64,000 nt of DNA from Mesorhizobium loti (GTDB taxonomy: Bacteria; Pseudomonadota; Alphaproteobacteria; Rhizobiales; Rhizobiaceae): assembly GCF_013170705.1 (NCBI RefSeq), contig NZ_CP033334.1, positions 248,001 through 312,000 of the forward strand, in the 5' to 3' direction. The position numbers were made by a program, and so were the translations under genes. Below the pieces are notes generated by a model. The model did not search any database. It had not been told where the DNA came from and saw nothing but the letters and a program-made list of their open reading frames with translations. Each line of letters begins with the position of its first letter. Within the stretch, counting starts at the first letter, position 1. Positions 52,884-60,245 of the stretch are shown piece after piece.

Positions 52884-53896
52884 CAGCTCAACCTCACCCG
52901 CGGATTGGCCACGACATAGAGGATGTCGGTGACGAGGTTGGTGACCAGGAAGGCGAGGCCGCCGACGATGGTGACGCCGATGATCGCCGGGAAGTCGAGC
53001 GCGCGGGCCGCCTCCACGGCATAGGAGCCCATGCCGGGCCAGGAAAAGATGGTCTCGGTCAGCACCGCGCCGGTGATCAAATAGGCGAAGGAATAGCCGA
53101 TGACGGTGAGGGTCGGCACCATGGTGTTGCGCAGCGCATGCACGATGACGACGCGGAATTCGCTTGCGCCCTTGGCGCGTGCGGTGAGCACGAATTCGCG
53201 GCTCATCACATCGAGCATGTTGGCGCGCACCAGCCGGGAGATGGTTCCAGACACCGTCCAGCCGAGCACGAAAGCCGGCAACAGCAGGTGCCACACCGCG
53301 TCCTTGAAGACGGCGAGGTCGCCGGCCAGCAGCGAATCGATGGTCAGGAATCCGGTGACGCCGGGCGGCAGCGGCAGCCGGGCGTCGAGCCGGCCAGGCC
53401 CCGGCAGCCAGTTGAGCATGACCGAGAAGATGAACAGCAGGCCAAGGCCGGACCAGAACACCGGCAGTGAAGAGCCGAACAAGGCGAACAGCCGCGCGCC
53501 ATGGTCGATCAGGCTGTTGCGGAAATAGGCGGCCAGCACGCCAAGCACGATGCCGAGCGTGGTGCCGAAGATCATGGCGGCGAAGACCAGTTCCAGCGTT
53601 GCCGGCAGGCGGTAGAGAATATCAGTGCCGACATTGCGCTTGGTGATGAAGGATGTGCCGAGGTCGCCGCTCATCAGATTGCCGAGATATATCATATAGC
53701 GCTCGGGCAGAGGACGATCCAAACCCCAGCGCGCCTTGGCGGCGGCGACCACTTCGGGATTGCTCATCTGCTGTTCGGCGACGATTGCCGTCAGCGGATC
53801 GCCCTTGGTCACCGTGGTGATCAGAAAAGCGATGGTGACGATGCCAAGCACCAGGAACGGCATCGCGATAAGCCGGCGCAAAATATAGCGGGACAC
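52883..53896 (-). CDS. Peptide-type ABC importer permease (DppB-like)
   Basis: Inner-membrane permease of 337 residues. Start VSRYILRRLIAMPFLVLGIV, then LDRPLPERYMIYLGNLMSGD and LGTSFITKRNVGTDILYRLP, all typical of DppB. The EAA loop reads LTARAKGASEFRVVIVHALR. The GTG at 53896 with GAAGG upstream is used; the frame stays open to 54955, but the extra part overlaps the IclR gene on the other strand and is not coding-like. First gene of the leftward importer run, divergent from iclR. A GntR-like site (GAGATATATCATATA, 53684-53698) falls inside the coding region. Confidence 0.92.
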   Translation of the reverse strand: MSRYILRRLIAMPFLVLGIVTIAFLITTVTKGDPLTAIVAEQQMSNPEVVAAAKARWGLDRPLPERYMIYLGNLMSGDLGTSFITKRNVGTDILYRLPATLELVFAAMIFGTTLGIVLGVLAAYFRNSLIDHGARLFALFGSSLPVFWSGLGLLFIFSVMLNWLPGPGRLDARLPLPPGVTGFLTIDSLLAGDLAVFKDAVWHLLLPAFVLGWTVSGTISRLVRANMLDVMSREFVLTARAKGASEFRVVIVHALRNTMVPTLTVIGYSFAYLITGAVLTETIFSWPGMGSYAVEAARALDFPAIIGVTIVGGLAFLVTNLVTDILYVVANPRVRLS

Positions 53897-53964
53897 GTGG
53901 CTACCTTCACAAGGACGGGCTTCGTAAGATGGCACAAGGCGCTGGAAGATGCCATCGAGGGGGC

Positions 53965-53997
53965 ATATTGACAGGCTGCAAAAGCCGCTGTCAATAT
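53965..53997. promoter_or_regulatory. Large inverted repeat in the importer / iclR divergent promoter
   Basis: ATATTGACAG (53965-53974) and CTGTCAATAT (53988-53997) are perfect arms around a 13-bp spacer. Each arm contains a TTGACA, facing rightward at 53968-53973 and leftward at 53994-53989, so the element could hold two symmetrical outward promoters. It directly abuts the IclR-type box at 53998. Confidence 0.55.
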
Positions 53998-54018
53998 AAA
54001 TGGAATTTAATTTCATTT
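53998..54018. promoter_or_regulatory. IclR-type palindrome in the importer / iclR divergent promoter
   Basis: AATGGAATTTAATTTCATT with flanking A and T. It is nearly the reverse complement of the site at 38930-38950, differing at the centre. It lies 65 bp before the IclR start and about 100 bp before the importer start on the other strand. Confidence 0.65.
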
Positions 54019-54082
54019 TTGACTGCACCGCGCCGGCGAAACCGGCCCGACAGGTGGGCACTCCGCCAGAAAGACCGCCAGC

Positions 54083-54892
54083 GTGCGCAAGCGAGCGACC
54101 CGGGACGAGACGGAAGTTGACGGCGAAGGCGCGCAGCTTTCGACGTCGCTGGTGCGTGGGCTCGGCATCCTGCGCGCCTTCCGGCCAGGCGACACCTCGC
54201 TTGGCAACCAGGACATCATCGCGCGCACCGGACTGCCCAAGGCCACGGTCTCGCGCATCACCTACACACTCAGCGCACTGGGTTACCTGCTCTATGACAA
54301 GGAGCTCGGCCGTTACAGCCTGGGTCCGGCGACCGTGGCGCTCGGCTATTCGGCACTGAGCTCCAGCGCCGTCGTGCACATAGCAAGGCCGCTGATGCAG
54401 CCGCTGGCCGACCTGACCGGTGCGGCGGTGGCGATCGGCACGCGCGACAGCCTCAACATGGTCTATCTCGCCAATTGCCGGTCGGAGAGCCTGGTCACGC
54501 TGCGGCTCAATCCGGGTTCCTATCTGCCGATCTGGAAGACCTCGATGGGGCTGGCCTATGCGGCGGGACTTCTGCCCGAGGAGCGGCCCAGCCTGGTACG
54601 GGCGCTGCAAGAGGCCGAGCCCGACAAGGCAGCGATGATCGCCACGGCGATCGAGGAGGCGATCGACCAGTACGCCCGGCTTGGCTACGTGACCTCGTTC
54701 GGCGCCTGGCACAGCTATATCCACGCGGTCGGCGTGCCGTTTCGCCCGCGAGACGGCTCGCCGCTGGTCGCCATCACTTGCGGCGGTATCGGCGAGATCA
54801 TCACCGAGCAACGCGCACATGCCGAAATAGGACCGGCGCTGGTGGCGATGGTGGAAGCGCTGCGCCGAGAGCTTGAGGGAACTCCGGCCTGA
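54083..54892 (+). CDS. IclR-family transcriptional regulator
   Basis: Regulator of 269 residues. N-terminal helix-turn-helix at about 20-80 (LVRGLGILRAFRPGDTSLGN, RTGLPKATVSRITYTLSALG). The C-terminal effector domain has LTGAAVAIGTRDSLNMVYLA, IWKTSMGLAYAAGLLPEERP and a final PLVAITCGGIGEIITEQRAH. IclR proteins bind small acids. The GTG at 54083 is used. Divergent from the ABC importer, with its presumed operators in the gap; the SDR gene follows. Confidence 0.88.
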   Translation: MRKRATRDETEVDGEGAQLSTSLVRGLGILRAFRPGDTSLGNQDIIARTGLPKATVSRITYTLSALGYLLYDKELGRYSLGPATVALGYSALSSSAVVHIARPLMQPLADLTGAAVAIGTRDSLNMVYLANCRSESLVTLRLNPGSYLPIWKTSMGLAYAAGLLPEERPSLVRALQEAEPDKAAMIATAIEEAIDQYARLGYVTSFGAWHSYIHAVGVPFRPRDGSPLVAITCGGIGEIITEQRAHAEIGPALVAMVEALRRELEGTPA

Positions 54893-55000
54893 TCCGCATT
54901 GGCCCAGAGAATGGGGCCTCCATGCCGGCTTGAACTTGCCTGGCCGTGACCTCACAGTCGCCGCGGCCGATCAAGCCGGTTGCGGACAAGGGAGAAGCAA

Positions 55001-55747
55001 ATGAACTTCGCGGGGCGCTTCGACGGTCGGACGGCTGTCATCACGGGCGGTGCCTCGGGCATCGGCCTGGCGGTCGCGCAAAGGATCGTCGCGGAAGGCG
55101 GACGCTCCAGCGTCTGGGACCGCGATCCGGCCCAGATCGAACAGGCGAAGATCATCATCCCTGGCCTGCATGGCGTTGCCATTGACGTCGCCGATGCCAC
55201 CGGCGTCGAAGGCGCCGCCGCACGGACCATCGAGGCTCTTGGCGGCGTCGACATCCTGATCACCAGCGCGGCCATCACCGGGCCGAACATGACGACCTGG
55301 GCCTATTCGGCCGAGGATTGGCAGAAGGTCATCGACATCAACATCAATGGCGTCTTCTACTGCAACAAGGCGCTGGTGCCGCACATGCTCGAGCGCAATT
55401 ATGGCCGCATCGTCAACATTGCCTCGATCGCCGGCAAGGAAGGCAATCCCAATGCCTCCGCCTACAGCACTTCAAAGGCGGCGGTGATCGGCCTGACCAA
55501 GTCGCTCGGCAAGGAACTGGCCAAGACCAAGGTGACGGTGAATTGCGTGACGCCGGCGGCGGTGCGCACCGCGATCTTCAAGCAGATGAGCCAGGAGCAC
55601 ATCGACTTCATGCTGTCCAAGATACCGATGGCGCGCTTCGGCGAGGTCGAGGAGGTGGCGGCACTGATCTGCTGGATCGCCTCGGAGGAGTGCTCGTTCA
55701 CGACGGCCGCCGTGTTCGACGTCTCCGGCGGCCGCGCCACCTATTGA
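55001..55747 (+). CDS. Short-chain dehydrogenase/reductase
   Basis: SDR of 248 residues: cofactor loop VITGGASGIGLAVAQRIVAE, SAAITGPNM, catalytic Ser in IVNIASIAGKEGNPNAS and Tyr/Lys in AYSTSKAAVIGL. Ends FTTAAVFDVSGGRATY. ATG at 55001 with AGGGAGAAG upstream. It follows iclR by 108 bp and is likely part of the same catabolic island, oxidising a hydroxy-acid or sugar-acid; substrate not visible. A GC-rich CCGGCC/GGCCGG hairpin follows at 55764-55777. Confidence 0.85.
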   Translation: MNFAGRFDGRTAVITGGASGIGLAVAQRIVAEGGRSSVWDRDPAQIEQAKIIIPGLHGVAIDVADATGVEGAAARTIEALGGVDILITSAAITGPNMTTWAYSAEDWQKVIDININGVFYCNKALVPHMLERNYGRIVNIASIAGKEGNPNASAYSTSKAAVIGLTKSLGKELAKTKVTVNCVTPAAVRTAIFKQMSQEHIDFMLSKIPMARFGEVEEVAALICWIASEECSFTTAAVFDVSGGRATY

Positions 55748-55984
55748 GCCTGATCGAAACATCCCGGCCCTGGCCGGTGCGACTACAATTCCGCGTGACG
55801 AGGCAACGATCGGAACCGGACAGGCGTATAATAGCTGCCGATTGAACGGGGCGGTGACACAACAGGGTTTGCGGGAAAGCCATGACACGACGAGACAGCC
55901 CGGCAAGGCCGATCAGCCATTGCCGCCATACCGGCACCGTGCGATCGACGGAAACATTGACCATCAGGCTGGAGTTTGCATCGT

Positions 55985-57334
55985 TTGCCTGACGCAGATC
56001 CTGCCGCATTGTCCGATGACGAGCTTCTGGACCGCTACCAGCGCGCCGCCTTCGGCTATTTCCTGGAGAATGTGAACTCCGACAACGGTTTGGTCGCCGA
56101 TACGTCGCGGCCGAACTCGCCGGCCAGCATCGCTGTCGTTGGTTTCGCCCTGTCCTGTTATCCGATCGGCGTCGAGCGCGGCTGGATGTCGCACATGGCG
56201 GCAGCGGAGCTGACGCTCGCGGCGCTGCGTTTCTTCTCGGCCAGCCCGCAAGGCGGCGGCGACGACGTCACCGGCCACAAGGGTTTCTACTACCATTTTC
56301 TCGACATGCGGACCGGGCTGCGCGTCTGGCGCTGCGAACTGTCGATGGTGGACACCGCCCTGCTGATGGCCGGTATCCTGGTGGCCGGCGCCTATTTCTC
56401 CGGCGATAATGAACAGGAAGCCGAAATCCGGCACCTGGCCGAAGCGCTCTACCGGCGCGTCGATTGGCGGTGGGCGCAAGGCAGCAGTCCGACCCTGCGG
56501 CAGGGCTGGAAGCCGAAGAGCGGTTTTCTGCATTATGGCTGGGAGGGCTACAACGAGGCGACCATCCTTTACGTGCTGTCCATGGCCTCGCCGGACAACC
56601 CAACCTCCGACGACAGCTACGAGGCCTGGACGGCGACCTACCAGTGGGAGAACATCTACGGCCATGACGTGCTCTATGGCGGGCCGTTGTTCATGCACCA
56701 GTTCTCGCACGCCTGGATCGATTTCGCCGGCATCCGCGACGCCTTCATGCGCGAGAAGAATTCCGACTATTTCGAAAACAGCCGCCGCTCGACATACCTC
56801 CATCGGGACTATGCCCGCCACAACCCCTATGGTTTCGACGGCTACGGCGAGAACCTTTGGGGCCTCTCGGCGGGAGACGGGCCCGGGGGCTTTCGCGCCA
56901 GTGTCGAGCGACGGAGGCATCGGTTTTCCGGCTATGCCGCACGCGGCGCTCCCTTCGGGCCGGATGATGGCACGATCGCGCCCTGGTCCTATCCGGCATC
57001 GCTGCCTTTCGCGCCGGACATCTGCCTGGCAGCGATGCGTCATCTCGGTGAGCGCTATCCCGAGGTGATCGAGAATTTCCGGCTGCCCAGCGGATTCAAT
57101 CCGACCTTGGCCAACCGGCGAAAATTCGGCCGCAACGGCTGGGTATCGGAAGGCCATTACGGGCTGGACCAGGGCATCGTGGTGATGATGATCGAGAACC
57201 ACCGCTCGCGCCTGATCTGGGAACTGATGCGGTCCAATCCGCACATTCGCCGCGGCCTGGGAAAAGCAGGCTTCACCGGCGGCTGGCTGGCGCGGTCGGC
57301 AGGCTCCGCCTCAGGGGCCTACGATGCCGCGTGA
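55985..57334 (+). CDS. Glucoamylase-like protein (PF10091-type)
   Basis: Protein of 449 residues with the (alpha/alpha)6 glucoamylase-like domain: RYQRAAFGYFLENVNSDNGL, SIAVVGFALSCYPIGVERGW, GFYYHFLDMRTGLRVWRCEL and GWEGYNEATILYVLSMASPD. This domain is also found at the end of cyclic beta-1,2-glucan synthases. No signal peptide is seen. TTG at 55985 is preferred, with GGAG nine bases before; a TTG at 55976 would be too close. It overlaps the flavin oxidoreductase gene by 11 bp, so the two are made together. A TATAAT at 55827-55832 in the upstream gap could be a -10 box. Confidence 0.78.
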   Translation: MPDADPAALSDDELLDRYQRAAFGYFLENVNSDNGLVADTSRPNSPASIAVVGFALSCYPIGVERGWMSHMAAAELTLAALRFFSASPQGGGDDVTGHKGFYYHFLDMRTGLRVWRCELSMVDTALLMAGILVAGAYFSGDNEQEAEIRHLAEALYRRVDWRWAQGSSPTLRQGWKPKSGFLHYGWEGYNEATILYVLSMASPDNPTSDDSYEAWTATYQWENIYGHDVLYGGPLFMHQFSHAWIDFAGIRDAFMREKNSDYFENSRRSTYLHRDYARHNPYGFDGYGENLWGLSAGDGPGGFRASVERRRHRFSGYAARGAPFGPDDGTIAPWSYPASLPFAPDICLAAMRHLGERYPEVIENFRLPSGFNPTLANRRKFGRNGWVSEGHYGLDQGIVVMMIENHRSRLIWELMRSNPHIRRGLGKAGFTGGWLARSAGSASGAYDAA

Positions 57335-58853
57335 ACGGACAAAGGCCGCCAGCTTCCCGGTCGACCGCAACGACGTCGAGTTGATCCGGAGCGCGCATCC
57401 GCCGCATTGGAAGAACCCTACCCCCGACGGTCCCTACAATCTCGTCGTCATCGGCGCCGGGCCGGCGGGGCTGACCGCGGCGCGTGACGCGGCAAGCCTC
57501 GGCGCGAAAGTCGCGCTGATCGAGCGTTGGCTGATCGGCGGTGCGTGCGTCAATGTCGGCGGCATTCCGTCAAAGTCGATCATCCGCACGGCCAGGCTCT
57601 ATGCCGACATGCGCGATGCCGAGAATTTCGGCGGCGACACGCCCGAGCATCTTCAGGCCGACTTCGAGCGGGCCATGACGCGGATGCGACAGATCCGGCA
57701 GCGGATAAGCGGCGCGGATTCGGCCGCGGCCATCGCGGCCGAAGGCATCGACCTCTATTTCGGCGAGGCCCGCTTCGCAGGGCCGGATACGGTGGCGGTC
57801 GCGGACAGGACGCTGCATTTCAAGAAGGCATTGGTCGCGACAGGCGCGCATCCGAGCGGGCCGGCGATTCCAGGACTCGCCGAGGCCGGCTACCTCGACA
57901 ATGAGAGCATGTTCAACCTCACGCAACGTCCTGAGCGGCTGCTGGTCATCGGCGGCGGGCCGCTTGGCTGCGAGACGGCGCAGGCCTTTTGCCTGCTCGG
58001 CGCGAACGTTATCCTGGCGCAGAACGATCCGATGTTCCTGCCCGGCGAGGAACGAGACGCCGCGCAGATCCTTTCGGACGCGCTGGCGCGCGAGGGGATC
58101 GAGGTGCGCCTGAACACCGAAGTGGTGGCGGTGCGGACAGAGGGCGGCAAGAAGCTCGCCGACCTGATGCGGGATGGTGACACGACGACGATTTCCGTCG
58201 ACGAGATCATCACCGGCGTCGGCCGTTCGCCCAATGTCGAAGGCCTCGGCCTGGCACACGCCGGGGTGGCGTATGACGCCAACGGCATCAAGGTGGACGA
58301 TCACCTGAGAACCACGAATCCGAACATCTACGCGGCGGGCGATGTGTGCCTCGAATACAAGTTCACCCATACCGCCGAAGCCACGGCGCGCATTGTCGTG
58401 CGCAATGCGCTGTTTCGCGGGCGCGAAAGGCTGAGCGAACTCGTCGTTCCCTGGTGCACCTATACCGACCCGGAGATCGCCCATGTCGGTCTCTATCCGA
58501 TCGAAGCGCGCCGCAACGGCATTCCGGTCAAGACCTATACGGTGCTGATGCATGACGTCGCCCGTGCCGTTATGGACGGGGAAGAAGAGGGGTTCGTCAA
58601 GATCCATGTCAGGGAAGGATCCGACCGTATACTGGGAGCGACTGTCGTCGCCAGCCATGCCGGCGAGATGATCAACGCAGTGACGCTCGCCATCAGGTCG
58701 GGCATGGGATTGCACGCCCTGGCCGATGTCATTCATCCCTTCCCGACGCAGGCGCAAGGTATCAAGATGGCGGGCGATGCCTACAGGCGGACCCGGTTCA
58801 CCTCCTTGCGCAGGCGCCTGGCGGTGCGCTGGCTGGCTTGGTCCAGGCGTTGA
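57324..58853 (+). CDS. Mercuric-reductase-like flavin oxidoreductase lacking one redox cysteine
   Basis: Protein of 509 residues of the class I pyridine nucleotide-disulfide family: FAD motif NLVVIGAGPAGLTAARDAAS, NAD motif RLLVIGGGPLGCETAQAFCL, FAD-site IYAAGDVCLEYKFTHTAEAT, and HPFPTQAQGIKMAG at the C-terminal interface. The redox motif reads GGACVNVGGIPSKSII: Cys75 is there but the second Cys (C-x4-C) is Gly80. Disulfide chemistry as in lipoamide or mercuric reductase is therefore unlikely, and a different acceptor is expected. The ATG at 57324 overlaps the glucoamylase-like gene. No mer genes nearby. Confidence 0.85.
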   Translation: MPRERTKAASFPVDRNDVELIRSAHPPHWKNPTPDGPYNLVVIGAGPAGLTAARDAASLGAKVALIERWLIGGACVNVGGIPSKSIIRTARLYADMRDAENFGGDTPEHLQADFERAMTRMRQIRQRISGADSAAAIAAEGIDLYFGEARFAGPDTVAVADRTLHFKKALVATGAHPSGPAIPGLAEAGYLDNESMFNLTQRPERLLVIGGGPLGCETAQAFCLLGANVILAQNDPMFLPGEERDAAQILSDALAREGIEVRLNTEVVAVRTEGGKKLADLMRDGDTTTISVDEIITGVGRSPNVEGLGLAHAGVAYDANGIKVDDHLRTTNPNIYAAGDVCLEYKFTHTAEATARIVVRNALFRGRERLSELVVPWCTYTDPEIAHVGLYPIEARRNGIPVKTYTVLMHDVARAVMDGEEEGFVKIHVREGSDRILGATVVASHAGEMINAVTLAIRSGMGLHALADVIHPFPTQAQGIKMAGDAYRRTRFTSLRRRLAVRWLAWSRR

Positions 58854-58970
58854 ACCTCGCGGCCACCGAGGGCTCGGGGCGGAAGTATTCAGAAATATAC
58901 GGTGCTTGACGAAAGCCTTGTTCAGCTCAACAAGGTGGCGCCGATGCTTGTGGTCACGGAATCGTTGTGA

Positions 58971-60245
58971 ATGCCGTCTGAATTGGGGCCTCTGCCCGGA
59001 ACAACGCCCCGGGCGTCCGCTTTGAGCGGCTCAGGCGCGCGGCCGGCTGTCGGCTCGCCCGAGCGGGCGGCCCCGAAGCGTACGCTGATCGTGTCGCATG
59101 ACCCGGCCTTTCCACCGGCTTCGGGTGCGGATCTGAGAAACTACCGCAAGGCTGAAGCGGCCGCCAGGTTCGGCCCGGTCTGCCTGGTCTCGGTACGACC
59201 GAAGACAGAAGGGAACGTGCCAGATCCATTGATCCGCGTAGAGGCCCTGTCGGCAGAGGGAGAGCCCCGCACGGCCTCGATCGGTTGGTGGCGCTCAAGG
59301 GCGGAGAATCGCATTCCGCGTTCCGCCCTGACGCGGCTTAAGACGCTCATCGGTGAATTCCGCCCGGACACTATCGTCATCGAGAGCATCAGCCTGTTCA
59401 AGCTGATGCGGCCTCTCAGACCGCTGGCGGAGCAGCTCATTCTCGACATGCACAATGTCGAATCCGACCTGGCCGGGCAGATCAGGCATCTCAGCACCAA
59501 GCGAACCGCGGCTGCATTCGGCGTCAGGCTCCTTGAGAGGAAGGCACTATCCCTTGTCGACAGGGTATGGGTCTGCTCGAACCTGGATCGCCAGAAGCTG
59601 ATGGCGCTTTGCCGGCACAAAATTCCGATCCACGTCGTTCCGAACGGAATTCCGCAAGCCGGCAATGGTCCCGGGCACCTGCCTGCCGAGCCGTCAACCG
59701 GCAACGGCTTTCCGGTGATCGTTTTCATCGGCCATCTCGCCTATCCCCCAAACGTCGATGCCGCGCAGCGATTGGCCAATGTCATATTGCCTCGCATCCG
59801 AAACGCACTGCCGGGTGCCAGGCTCGTCCTGGCTGGACGCACCCCAAGACCGGAGGTGCGGGCACTGGCCGGATTGCCTGGTGTGGAGCTCATCGAGGAT
59901 CCCGCGGATGTCGCGCCACTGTTGTCCAGCGCGCATCTCACCATCGTCCCGCTGACGGCCGGCGGCGGCACACGCATCAAGATACTGGAAGCAATGGCCG
60001 CGGGCGTGCCGGTGGTCGCCACGCCGATCGCGGCCGAAGGTCTGGACCTGGTGGAAAATGACGAGGTGCTGCTGTCTCACTCCGACGAAACGCTTGCCGA
60101 GACGGCCATCGAACTCTGTCTCGACCCCGAACGCAGGGCACGGCAACGCCTTCGCGCGTATCAGGCCGTGTGGGCAAGGTTCGGCCCGCAAGCGATAGCC
60201 GATGCCGTTCGCGACGGGCTTGGACTAAACGGTGCGACCATATGA
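58971..60245 (+). CDS. GT4-family glycosyltransferase
   Basis: Protein of 424 residues. A 35-residue Pro/Ala-rich lead precedes LIVSHDPAFPPASGADLRNY, the GT-B N-terminal loop. The donor domain has VIVFIGHLAYPPNVDAAQRL and LTAGGGTRIKILEAMAAGVP, the G-G-G-T-R-I-K and E motifs of GT4. Substrate unknown. ATG at 58971; a GTG three bases earlier is possible. Its stop overlaps the next gene's ATG (ATGA), so the two transferases are a coupled pair, separate from the exo region. Confidence 0.87.
   Translation: MPSELGPLPGTTPRASALSGSGARPAVGSPERAAPKRTLIVSHDPAFPPASGADLRNYRKAEAAARFGPVCLVSVRPKTEGNVPDPLIRVEALSAEGEPRTASIGWWRSRAENRIPRSALTRLKTLIGEFRPDTIVIESISLFKLMRPLRPLAEQLILDMHNVESDLAGQIRHLSTKRTAAAFGVRLLERKALSLVDRVWVCSNLDRQKLMALCRHKIPIHVVPNGIPQAGNGPGHLPAEPSTGNGFPVIVFIGHLAYPPNVDAAQRLANVILPRIRNALPGARLVLAGRTPRPEVRALAGLPGVELIEDPADVAPLLSSAHLTIVPLTAGGGTRIKILEAMAAGVPVVATPIAAEGLDLVENDEVLLSHSDETLAETAIELCLDPERRARQRLRAYQAVWARFGPQAIADAVRDGLGLNGATI

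Noticed and set aside
53897..54955. Upstream extension of the DppB-like frame (690 codons in total)
   Set aside because: The extra 353 codons lie opposite iclR and read as shadow sequence; a GTG with a good ribosome site starts the real permease at 53896.
55804..55832. Strong promoter with perfect TATAAT before the glucoamylase-like gene
   Set aside because: The -10 is perfect, but no acceptable -35 lies at 16-18 bp; mentioned only with the gene.
57324..58853. Functional mercuric reductase (merA)
   Set aside because: The second redox Cys is Gly, there is no C-terminal Cys pair and no other mer gene.
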